Of a stretch of 64,000 nucleotides of DNA, positions 39,468-48,035 are shown one piece after another. Made by a program: the position numbers and the translations under genes. This stretch comes from Anthracocystis setariae (taxonomy: Eukaryota > Basidiomycota > Ustilaginomycetes > Ustilaginales > Ustilaginaceae), in contig CAKMXJ010000008.1 of the NCBI GenBank assembly GCA_928724745.1, positions 62,001 to 126,000 of the forward strand, in the 5' to 3' direction. The notes below the pieces were generated by a model. That model was given only the letters and a program-made list of their open reading frames with translations, was not told the origin of the DNA and did not search any database. Numbering within the stretch: position 1 is the stretch's first letter; each line of letters begins with the position of its first letter.

Positions 39468-41353
39468 ATGCCTGGTGAGTACCGTCCGGGACCCGGGAGA
39501 CGGGTTATGATCATGTGCTGACGTTCTCTTTTTTTCCTTTGACCATAACAGCAACAAGATCTTCCACCCGGCGAGGTGGCTCCGGCGCTGGGGTGTCGGG
39601 AGGCTCTGCCCCCGCCCCCGGCAACAACAATGACGTGGACGAGTCCCGGGGCGTGAGTGCCCCGGAGGGTGTGGACGAGTCGGGCCGCTATGTGGCTCAA
39701 GAGGGAGACGTAGTCTCCCTGTATGTGGACGAGTCCCCCGTGCTCCCGCGCGGGGAAGCTGGCCCTGATTTGGTCCCGGGTGTCCAGGGCGTGGACGAGT
39801 CCCCGGCACAGGCTTCGGCCCCGTGTCGGGAAGATGGGCAGCAGGCTCCCGGGCTCCCGGGCCCAGAAACCAGCACCGCGACGGCCTCTCCCAGTGGGGC
39901 TGTCCCCGGGCCTTCGAGCGTGGCCGCCCCGACTCCCGGGGCTGGCGTAACGATCGGGGATCCCGGGAGGCTGGCAGAACTGGTCCGGGAGGTCAGAGCA
40001 CGGGGTGCCCCTCCCGCCTCGGAGGGGTATGGGCACTGTTGGTCTTGCGCCAACAGTAAGAAAAAGCCCCACCCCCAGTGCTCCCTGGGGTACGCGCATC
40101 GGGACGCCGGGGGTCCGGAGGACCCCCGGGACGGCCAGCATGCCGCGTGCGAGAGGTGCCATGTCGCGGGGTATCCCTGCGACTGGCAAGGGCGCGTCCC
40201 GGACATCACGGGACGTCAGGAGGGCGGCTTCCTGATGGAAGCCTATCTTGTCCTCCGGGCCCGGGGTGTCCGTCCTAACCCCGGGATGCCCTTTACGTCC
40301 TTCTCGGCGGCGGACCTGCCGGGGTATCTGGCGGCCGAGTACGCCCCCGCGCGTGCTCGGTACGAGGCTCGGCGCCAGGCCAAGGTGGGGACTCGTCCCC
40401 GGGCCCCCGAGTCTCCCGCTGGGCCGTCCTCCGGTGGGGGCACCAATGTCCCGGGCTCCCGGCCTCCCCGGGGTCAACGGGGGTGGAAGCAAACCACCCT
40501 CGTCCCCGACGCTCCCCTGGCCCTGCGCCAGGTTTGTCCCTTCGATGCTCCGGGGGACCAACATATGGCCGGGGCCCGGGAGGCAGCATCCCACGCGGCG
40601 GGAGTCATCGCCGCGTTGGTGCAGGTCCTTCGCCGGACCGCTGCCGTGGGAGCGGAGAGGCGTCTCGAGTGGTCTTCTCGGGACGAGAACATCCTCCGCT
40701 ACCTGGAGGGTGTGAATGGTGCTTTCGAGAGCATCACCCGGGAGCTTGGCGTCCCGCCTCCTCCCCCGCCCCCGATGGTGCCCGCGCCTGCCCCTGCCCC
40801 TGTCCCGGTTCCCGCCCCCGCCCCTGCTCGCGTGGCGGCTCCCCCGCGGCCCAATGCTGAAGCTGGGCCGTCCCGACGCCGGGGTTCCCCTCCCCCGGGA
40901 TACGCTCCGGCCACCCCGGAGTTGGCGCGTGCCAAGAGGCAGCGTCCCGGGACGCCCACGCGGGAGCGAGCTCCCCGGGCCAGTGGTTCTCGGCCACAGA
41001 CGGGAGGAAAGCGCCCCCCTCAGACGGGGGGTAAGCGCCTCCCGGGGAGCTTCCAAACGGGCGGGAAGCGTCTCCCGGTGGGTGGGCTCCGCCCTCCCTC
41101 TCCCGAGCCGGAGAGGCGTGCCCAGCGCCGCCGTGCTCAGGCGGTGGTGCGGGACATGCGGGCCCCGATCCGTGCCCGTCGTCGGGGCAGCTCCCGGGAA
41201 GACTCCCGGGGCGAGTCCCGCGGCGAGGAGTCCTCGGGGGCGGAGGACCAGAGCCGGGAGTCCGGGGAGGGCTCTGACGAGGATGTGGTGATGGTGGACT
41301 CGGACGTATACGAGTCCCGTCCTCGCACCCCTCCGCGTCGGGGGCGTCGATAG
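39468..41353 (+). CDS. antisense accessory protein of the Gypsy element, spliced, Cys-rich
   Basis: Exon 1 is only 7 nt (39468-39474, ATG CCT G). The intron 39475-39551 starts GTGAGT, has CTGAC at 39518-39522 followed by a T-rich tract, and ends CAG. Exon 2 is 39552-41353. The joined frame gives 602 residues starting MPATRSSTRRGG. The first 110 residues carry four VDES motifs. At about 165-220 lies a metal-binding-like pattern C-X2-C-X10-C-X22-C-X2-C-X6-C. A helical stretch sits near 350-405, then Pro/Ala runs, three QTGGKR repeats, and an Arg- and acid-rich tail. I do not recognise the family; DNA or RNA binding is a guess. It ends 333 bp from the gag-pol stop on the opposite strand. Plant Grande/Ogre-type elements also have antisense ORFs, but homology is not implied. 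Confidence 0.75.
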
Positions 41354-41686
41354 GCCCCCGGGAGCCATGTTCGGTCGTGTGTCCGGGGTCATTAGGATCC
41401 CGGGAATAAGATTGTGTTTACCCCGAGTTCCCGCGTGTTGAGTGTGTATGTGTGTGTATGAGAGTGAGAGTGTGGGTGTGTCGGAGAGCCCTCTGTCCCC
41501 TGGGCGCGGTGGTCGAGTCGGAAAAGCAACCGGGACGGGCTGAATCCGGAGGGGCGCGTGGCTCTCGACTGCGGTCCCGCTTCCCGGATCGGGGCAATCC
41601 GTCGCCCGTTCCCTTGCCGATGCTTCCCAAGGTGGCCGCGCTGGTCGCTCCCGCGCTGGCGTCCGGGGGGCGGGGAAAGCCGGGAG

Positions 41687-44600
41687 TCAGCAGTCCCGGG
41701 AGTTAACCTGGCTCCCGGGCCGACGCTGATGGAAATCCTGGAGCAGTTCTTGGCTGTTTTCCAGGTGAATCGCGGGCTCCCAGGTAGGTTGGGTGTACCC
41801 CGCCCACTTCACCCGGTACTGTAGCCCCCGACGTGTCTCCCGGGAAGCTAGGATATCTTCCACTTCGAAATCTTGTCGGTCGTCCTCCAGGCGCCGGGAC
41901 GTCGGGGCGTGCTCGGAGGGCCGGGTGTCTGGGGAGTGCGGTTCCAGGAGGCTGACGTGAAAGACCGGGTGGATTTTCCAGGCAGGCGGGAGGTCCAGCT
42001 TGTAAGCCCGGGGGCCTACCGCCTGGAGGACACGAAACGGTCCCGCTAGCGGGTTCCCTAACTTCCGGGACGGTCGATCTTGTTGGAGATGCCGAGTGCG
42101 GAGTAGCACCATATCACCCCCGGAAAAAGACCGGTCCATCCTGGAACGGTTGGCATAATGTGACATAAGACTGGCAGCGTGGTCGATGTTGACTTGACAG
42201 TGCTTGAGGAGCTTCCGGAAGGACGAGTCGGAGGGCGGAGCACCATCCGGGGAGAGGGCCGGGGAGCCGGGGAGGGTTCGCGGAGTGAAGCCAAATAGGG
42301 GTAGGGTGGCCGGGAGTCCGGTAGTAGCTGACACCCTATTGTTAAGCGTAAGTTGGGCGTACGGCAGCCATGCAGCCCAGTCATCTTGCTGGTAGTTAAC
42401 ATAGAATCGGAGGAAAACTTCTAAGTTCTGGTTGATACGCTCAGTTTGGCCGTCGGTCTGCGGGTGATAGGCTGTTGAGAGGGCCGGGGTGGTCCCGAGG
42501 GCGGTTAATATGTCCTTCCACAAAGATGCTATGAAAGTGCGCCCCCGGTCCGAGACGATGGTGTCTGGGAGTCCAAAATAGGCGAAGACGCGGGAGAACA
42601 GTAGGTGGGCGAGGTCTTTAGCTGTATCGGACTTCCGAGCCGGGAGGAAAAGTGAGTATTTGGTGAGGCGATCGACGACAACAAGGACGGAGTCGAATGT
42701 GAGGCCACCGGCCCGGGAAGGCGGGAGACCTTCGATATGGTCCATGGTGATGGTCCCGAACGGCCGGGACGGGGCTTCGAGCGGGAGTAGCAGTCCATAA
42801 GGCTTATGCCGGGGTGCCTTAGCGCGCCGACAGGCTCCGCAGGTCCGGACGTACTCCGTAACATCATGCTTAAGGGTCGGCCAGGAATGGTGACGGCGGA
42901 CCAGTTCGATGGTCGCGGCCACTCCCGGGTGTCCCGCCGTTGGGTGGTCGTGATAACGTTCTAGGATGTGTTTAACTTCGGTGGGGGACACGGGACTGGT
43001 CGGGAGAGGGTCGGGGGCCGGGACCACGTCAGATATTCGGTGCGCAGCCGGGGCCCGCTGTTCCGACAGCCCGGACTCTTGGAACAGGTAGGGGGGTAGG
43101 AGGACGGCGACGTTAGCGGGGTCATGCTGATGATTGGTAGTGGTGGTGTTGGGATGACCATCGGAGCGCCGGGACAGAGCGTCCGGGCGGGTTGCCTGGG
43201 TCCCGGGTCGGTACGTGATGGTGAACGTGAACTCCCCGAGAGCCATGCTCCACCGGGCCTGCCGCCTGTTAAGTTGCCGCTTTGTTTGGAAATATTGGAG
43301 GGCCTGGTGGTCGGTGAGTACCTCAAACGGCTCCTGGAGCCCGTGGAGATAATGTCTCCATTCCTGCAACGCGTCCACGATCGCTAGGAGCTCCTTATCG
43401 TGTATTTCGTAGTTGCGCTCTGCGGGCTGCATTTTCCGCGACCAATAGGCTACCGGGTGGAGCCGGTGTGTCGAGGGCCGGGGTACGGCCTCGGGGTCCG
43501 TCCCCGGGATGGCGTACCACTGCGAGAGTACGGCGGCCACGACGTAATCACTAGCATCTGTCTCGATCACTGTGAGCCGGGAGGGGTCAAAGTGTTGTAG
43601 GATTGGGGCGGTAATGAAGGCTTCTTTGAGACGGGTGAAAGCCTCCCGCTCCTGAGACTCCAAGTTGATCTTACCGGCAGCCTTGTTTTTGAGCCGATCG
43701 GTGAGCGGGGCTGCCACCCGGGAGTAGTGCCGGATAAAACGACGGTAGAAATTAGCAAATCCTAGGAAAACCTGGATGTCCCGGATTGTGACCGGTTCTG
43801 GCCAGGACGTCACCGCGTCCACCTTGCCGGGATCCATACTGATCCCCCCGGGACTGACCCGGTACCCGAGGAATTCGACGGACGAGGTCCTGAAGTCGCA
43901 TTTTTCCGGGGCACAGTACAACTTGTGGTCCCGGAGGCGCCTTAACACCTCCCGGACGTGAGAGGTGTGTTCCGCGGGGTCGGCCGAAAAAATGAGGATG
44001 TCATCCAAATACACTATCACAGTGACGTCCAAGAGGTCGTGGAGGACGTGGTTCATAAGACGCTGGAAAGTAGACGGGGCGTTACATAGCCCAAAGGGCA
44101 TAACTAAGTACTCATAGCTCCCGTACCTGGTCCGGAAGGCTGTTTTCCATTCGTCGCCCTCCGCGATGCGAACAAGATTGTAGGCCCCCTTAAGATCCAA
44201 TTTCGTGTAAATCTTAGCCCGGGAGAGGCAGTCCAGGTGCTCGGAGATCAGGGGAATTGGGTACTTGTCTTTGACGGTAATGCTGTTGAGGGCCCGGTAG
44301 TCGACGCAAAGGCGGAGTTTGCCATCTTTCTTCGGGACGAAGATGATAGGGGCGGCTGCCGGGCTCTTGGACGGCCGGATGAACCCTATCTCCAGCATCT
44401 TATCCAGATAGGTCTTTAGTTCCTCCATTTCTCTCCCGGAGAGGGAGTACAGCGCGCCGTGCGGGATCTGAGCTCCGGGGAGGAGGTTAATATGGTGGTC
44501 GTGGGGCCGGCGAGGCGGAAGCACGTCGGCGTTGGCCTCATCGAACACATCCGAAAAGTCCCGGTACTCTTCCGGAAGGCCTGGGGCCCGGGATGGCTCC

Positions 44601-46573
44601 AAGGAGCTGGGGTGGATAGCGAAACAGTTCTCCCCCGGGACGGGATCCTGTCCATTGGTAAGCAGCGGGGGGCCGGTAGGTTGAACCGGGGTGGTGGCAT
44701 AACCCCCTCCTCCCGGGAGCGGGAAGTGCATGGTTTGGGTTTGATAATTGAGTACCGGTTCGGTCTTCTCAATCCAATCCATTCCTAGGATGATATCATA
44801 ATCGGAGATGCGGGGTGCGACGTAGAATTGATGACTCGGGGTAACCGGGACGCCCGCGAGGCTGACCGATGCCCGGATAGTGTGGGTGATATCCTCTGAG
44901 CGGGAATCGAAGGTTGCTGTACGCACCGGGGCCCGGAGGGCCTCCGGGACGCCCACCTCCCGATCCAGCATGGCCCTGTCCACAAAAGAAGCGGTGGCGC
45001 CCCCGTCGATTAGGGCCCGGGCACGGCACCCGGCCAGCGTGACCCAGCACTCGTACACCGGGATGCTGGGGTGTCGGTGTACCCGGATGGTGTCCCCGCT
45101 GATCACCGGCTCGGAGGGGGGGATGAGGGCCGCTACATGGCTCCTGAGATCCACGAGTCCCGGGTCCTGGCGAAGTTGGGCGATGTTGGCCCTCACCGGG
45201 AGAGTCGGAGGGTGGTCGGTGGACTCGGGGTCCCACTCCGGATCATAGGAAAGGACGGAGCGGTCATCGGGTAGGTCATCCTCGCCGTTGGTAGGGGTGG
45301 CTTCGTCCTCACCGGACCACCGGGTCTCCGGGACGTCCGGGACCAGGGGTTGGACCAGAAGCTCGCCGTTGGCGGGGTCCAGGATGGCCACGTTGGCCCG
45401 GAGGGGCCGAGTCTGGGCGGCCTTGGGGCAGTCCCGGACTGCGTGAGGGCCCCCGCACCCGTAGCAGAGGTTGTTTTCCCGACGGTACTTGCGGACCTCG
45501 TCGGGAAGCTCCCGGCTGGCCAGCCCGGGACGGGGCGGATCACCCCGCTTGTTGGGGGCCTCGCGACGGGGTACCGTCGAATTGGGTGAGCGACCGCCCC
45601 GAAGTTCGGGGCGGCGTTCCGGGCGACCCGGGGTGTCCGAGTGACCCGGGGTCACCAAGCCGATTTCGTACATTCGCTGCTCGGTTCGGATAGCGGTGTC
45701 AATGTACTCGTGCAGGTCGTAGGTCTCCACGTGGAGGAGCTTCTGCCGGAGGCTCTCCCGGAGGCTGAGCTGGAAAGTCGTCAGCAATTGCTGATTATCG
45801 GTAGCGTTAGCCTTAGTGGCTAGGGCCAAGAACTCGGCAGCGTGAGCGCTGACGCTTCCCGATTGACGCAGCCGCTGGAGCTTGACCCGGGCGGTATGTC
45901 CCGGGTTAGGATCCCCGTAGGTGCGGCGGAGGTCGGCGCAGAACGTGTCCCACTTGTGGAACAGGTTGATTCCCGGGCGGGCCTGGCGCAGGTTGCGGAG
46001 CCGCTCCCGGGGTACACCCGAGATATGGGCTAGGGCCCATAAGACACGGCGGGGGTCGGAGGGGAAGCGTGCCGGGTTAAGATCGAAATGGAGGGTGCAT
46101 TGTTCGATGAAAGCCTCCAGCTCGTCGCGCTTACCGTCCCAGGAGGGGGCGGCAACGCTAACTTCCGGGGTCTTGACCCGGGAAGAATAGTCCTCCGTAA
46201 GGTCCCAGTTGGGAGCCACGACGGGAGCTCCCGGGGGCACCGGCTGGGGATTGGACCCGCGCTCGCCCATAAGGCGAGTAGCGCGGGCGTACCTTTCCTC
46301 CGAGGTCTCGCGTTCCGGAGAGGGGTCTCCCGGGTGCTCCATGGACGGGAGACCCGGTTCTGCCGGGGTCGGGACGGCGGGGTCGGGGGCTCGGCCGCTG
46401 TTGAGCAGCCGGATCTGGTCGGCCAATCCTCCGACCAGGGCGGTTAGGCTCTGCACGGCGGCGACTAGCCCCTGGACGGGGTCGCCTCCTGAATCGGGAC
46501 TTTCGGGGGTAGGGCTGCCCGAACTCGTAACTGAGCCCGGGGAGCCGGGACGATGCTGGCTACGGGTTTGCAT
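41687..46573 (-). CDS. Gypsy chromovirus gag-pro-pol polyprotein
   Basis: This is a single uninterrupted ORF of 1628 residues. Gag has a capsid-like helical core near 140-300 and one zinc knuckle near 370-383 with spacing C-X2-C-X3-H-X4-C, one residue short of the usual. The protease motif reads IDGGATASF near 525, so DGG replaces the common DSG/DTG. RT spans about 720-900 with YLDD near 854. RNase H starts at TDASDY near 1005. Integrase has the HHCC zinc region near 1205-1250 and the D, D, E residues (MDHIEG, VSDRG, TERINQ) near 1277, 1340 and 1376. A chromodomain ends the protein near 1560-1600 (ILASRETRRGLQYRVKWAGY), which could steer integration to marked chromatin. No frameshift separates gag from pol. 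The leader after the LTR is only 47 nt. Confidence 0.95.
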   Translation of the reverse strand: MQTRSQHRPGSPGSVTSSGSPTPESPDSGGDPVQGLVAAVQSLTALVGGLADQIRLLNSGRAPDPAVPTPAEPGLPSMEHPGDPSPERETSEERYARATRLMGERGSNPQPVPPGAPVVAPNWDLTEDYSSRVKTPEVSVAAPSWDGKRDELEAFIEQCTLHFDLNPARFPSDPRRVLWALAHISGVPRERLRNLRQARPGINLFHKWDTFCADLRRTYGDPNPGHTARVKLQRLRQSGSVSAHAAEFLALATKANATDNQQLLTTFQLSLRESLRQKLLHVETYDLHEYIDTAIRTEQRMYEIGLVTPGHSDTPGRPERRPELRGGRSPNSTVPRREAPNKRGDPPRPGLASRELPDEVRKYRRENNLCYGCGGPHAVRDCPKAAQTRPLRANVAILDPANGELLVQPLVPDVPETRWSGEDEATPTNGEDDLPDDRSVLSYDPEWDPESTDHPPTLPVRANIAQLRQDPGLVDLRSHVAALIPPSEPVISGDTIRVHRHPSIPVYECWVTLAGCRARALIDGGATASFVDRAMLDREVGVPEALRAPVRTATFDSRSEDITHTIRASVSLAGVPVTPSHQFYVAPRISDYDIILGMDWIEKTEPVLNYQTQTMHFPLPGGGGYATTPVQPTGPPLLTNGQDPVPGENCFAIHPSSLEPSRAPGLPEEYRDFSDVFDEANADVLPPRRPHDHHINLLPGAQIPHGALYSLSGREMEELKTYLDKMLEIGFIRPSKSPAAAPIIFVPKKDGKLRLCVDYRALNSITVKDKYPIPLISEHLDCLSRAKIYTKLDLKGAYNLVRIAEGDEWKTAFRTRYGSYEYLVMPFGLCNAPSTFQRLMNHVLHDLLDVTVIVYLDDILIFSADPAEHTSHVREVLRRLRDHKLYCAPEKCDFRTSSVEFLGYRVSPGGISMDPGKVDAVTSWPEPVTIRDIQVFLGFANFYRRFIRHYSRVAAPLTDRLKNKAAGKINLESQEREAFTRLKEAFITAPILQHFDPSRLTVIETDASDYVVAAVLSQWYAIPGTDPEAVPRPSTHRLHPVAYWSRKMQPAERNYEIHDKELLAIVDALQEWRHYLHGLQEPFEVLTDHQALQYFQTKRQLNRRQARWSMALGEFTFTITYRPGTQATRPDALSRRSDGHPNTTTTNHQHDPANVAVLLPPYLFQESGLSEQRAPAAHRISDVVPAPDPLPTSPVSPTEVKHILERYHDHPTAGHPGVAATIELVRRHHSWPTLKHDVTEYVRTCGACRRAKAPRHKPYGLLLPLEAPSRPFGTITMDHIEGLPPSRAGGLTFDSVLVVVDRLTKYSLFLPARKSDTAKDLAHLLFSRVFAYFGLPDTIVSDRGRTFIASLWKDILTALGTTPALSTAYHPQTDGQTERINQNLEVFLRFYVNYQQDDWAAWLPYAQLTLNNRVSATTGLPATLPLFGFTPRTLPGSPALSPDGAPPSDSSFRKLLKHCQVNIDHAASLMSHYANRSRMDRSFSGGDMVLLRTRHLQQDRPSRKLGNPLAGPFRVLQAVGPRAYKLDLPPAWKIHPVFHVSLLEPHSPDTRPSEHAPTSRRLEDDRQDFEVEDILASRETRRGLQYRVKWAGYTQPTWEPAIHLENSQELLQDFHQRRPGSQVNSRDC

Positions 46574-46609
46574 GGTAGCTGGAGTCTCCGCGTTGATGGC
46601 AACGGGGAG

Positions 46610-46619
46610 GTCAATTGTA
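46610..46619 (-). promoter_or_regulatory. candidate self-priming primer-binding site
   Basis: On the element strand this reads TACAATTGAC, one base after the 5' LTR. It lacks the TGG that pairs with tRNA CCA ends. It can pair over 10 bases, with one G-U pair, with GTCGATTGTA inside the LTR (plus-strand 46793-46802). That is the arrangement of Tf1-like self-priming elements. Confidence 0.45.
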
Positions 46620-46620
46620 A

Positions 46621-46981
46621 TGTTATGCTCCTGGGGTCTTAGAACCTCGGAACGTGGCGGTGCGTCTGTGTCGAGGCCAGGGGCGTGGTACCGGGTGTTG
46701 CTCCCGGGATCGTTGCCAAGATAGCGGAGCGGGTGAGCGGGAGATCGGGAGAAGGTCTGATATTTCCACCTACTAGAGTGAGTAAGCTAAAATACAATCG
46801 ACGTCTTAACGTGAGTGTGATGGGATCAGGGTGTGGGGTTATGTGGCCCTCCCGGATACCCCCTCCGGGAGATGCCGCAGTCTCCCCCGATCACCGATCC
46901 GGGACCTCATCGGGGGAACTACCCCCGCCCATGTTAATACTAAAACCAAACACTAACTCCCCCGATATCCCAATCATAACA
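46621..46981 (-). repeat. 5' LTR (right copy)
   Basis: This is identical to 38820-39180. On the coding strand it should hold the element promoter and transcript start. If the self-priming pairing is real, transcription would start near 46802. TGGTG follows directly at 46982-46986 as the right copy of the target duplication. Confidence 0.95.
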
Positions 46982-47159
46982 TGGTGAAGGAAAGGTCGGG
47001 AAGCGAGTCTGAGTGAATTGTGAATGGATGGATGCTGTGATGTGTGTGGAGAAGAAGGAAGGAACGATGAGAAGCTCAGTCAGTTTATATAAAGAACGCG
47101 CGCATGCGCACTGACCCTCTTCGATCATGACTTCTCTAAGTGTGAGTCACAGTCATGGT

Positions 47160-47207
47160 GAGCAGCGTCAAGCGTGAGCAGCGTCAAGCGTGAGCAGCGT
47201 CAAGCGT
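47160..47207. repeat. 16-bp tandem repeat, three perfect copies, within a stem-loop
   Basis: The unit GAGCAGCGTCAAGCGT occurs three times in a row. The 21-nt arm at 47149-47169 pairs with 47215-47235 with one mismatch, so the repeats sit in the arm and loop of a possible hairpin. It lies in the right part of the outer DNA element and adds to its GCGTC words. Confidence 0.85.
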
Positions 47208-47440
47208 CATGCTGGACGCTGTTCACCATGACTGTTACTGTGACCTGCGTCTGTATGAACTGTGCTGCTTGGACGCAGATCATGCTCATGAACGGCGTCG
47301 AGGACGCTGGCCTCGTGGGTCCGCCATGATCTAACGCCTAACGACGTCGTTTATGACGCCATCGTGTTAGACCGGCGTCACACGACCCCGACATGACCCG
47401 CTTATCGTGCGTATAAAGCGGGTCGTAGGCGCAGAACAGG

Positions 47441-47455
47441 ACAAATTTCGATGTG
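47441..47455 (-). repeat. right terminal inverted repeat of the outer element
   Basis: This is the perfect inverse of 38258-38272, followed by ATT as on the left side. Confidence 0.65.
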
Positions 47456-47458
47456 ATT

Positions 47459-47856
47459 TGTCTGGCTCGAGTCAAGTTTCAGCCCTAACTCTGCTCTCTT
47501 CTTCTCTGCCCAATCCCAGCGGCCGGGCCAACTCTGCACACGCACAACTCACTGCGATATACACTCCGACGGCACCGCGCGCAAATAGCGCCAAGCTTCC
47601 GGTCATTCTGTCTGCAGTTTCGCAGCTGTAAACCCTGTCTTTGCGCCATTATTTACACTCTATCTTTGAGCCAAGAAGAGGTCAGTCACTCCAATCTTCC
47701 TGAAAAAAAACAAACCTTTTCAAGATCAGTTGCATCCATCCAATCGCGACATATTTAACTCTGTACTCTTGGCTCGTGTGTGTGTTTTTCACCGGTAGAA
47801 TCAAATGCTGAGGTGCTGGGTGTGCTTTTGTGCTTTGCCGCACGCTCTCGCTCTCT

Positions 47857-47889
<33 letters not shown>

Positions 47890-48002
47890 GGCGCATCGGC
47901 AGCATCAATTTTATCGGGTTGCAGCCGTGTCACTGATTCTCGCTTACGACCCTGCATTTCTTCTTGTGGCTTGCGCATTGCAGAGTTGGCAGTATTGATT
48001 GC

Positions 48003-48035
<33 letters not shown>

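Larger units (their letters stand above)
38820..46981 (-). mobile_element. full-length Ty3/Gypsy chromovirus with an extra antisense gene
   Basis: This is an 8,162-bp element bounded by two identical 361-bp LTRs and a TGGTG target duplication. Read on the minus strand it runs 5' LTR, primer-binding candidate, one gag-pro-pol ORF, a tail-to-tail second gene on the opposite strand, a G10 polypurine tract, and the 3' LTR. The chromodomain at the end of pol and the RT-RNase H-integrase order place it among chromoviruses. Nothing is broken in the ORFs that I can see, so it may be active or recently active. It is GC- and CpG-rich and unusually full of CCCGGG. It interrupts an older DNA element. Confidence 0.93.
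38258..47455. mobile_element. non-autonomous DNA transposon with TIRs, interrupted by the Gypsy element
   Basis: A perfect 15-bp inverted repeat, CACATCGAAATTTGT, occurs at 38258-38272 and inverted at 47441-47455. ATT flanks it directly on both sides (38255-38257 and 47456-47458), as a 3-bp target duplication. Both ends also carry GACGC/GCGTC words, a CTGCGCCT match and a GCGGGTC/GACCCGC inverted pair (38313-38333; 47395-47424). Without the LTR element and its duplication about 1,030 bp remain, with no transposase. A CAC start, 3-bp duplication and subterminal repeats resemble CACTA elements, but the TIR starts CACAT, so the superfamily is uncertain. A TATA-like word lies at about 47086 inside the right part. 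Confidence 0.6.

Noticed and set aside
46600..46620. tRNA primer-binding site after the 5' LTR
   Set aside because: The sequence lacks TGG next to the LTR; the self-priming pairing fits better.
39181..46620. Antisense ORF as mere shadow of gag-pol
   Set aside because: It lies beyond the gag-pol stop, not opposite to it, and has its own TATA box and intron, so a shadow explanation fails.
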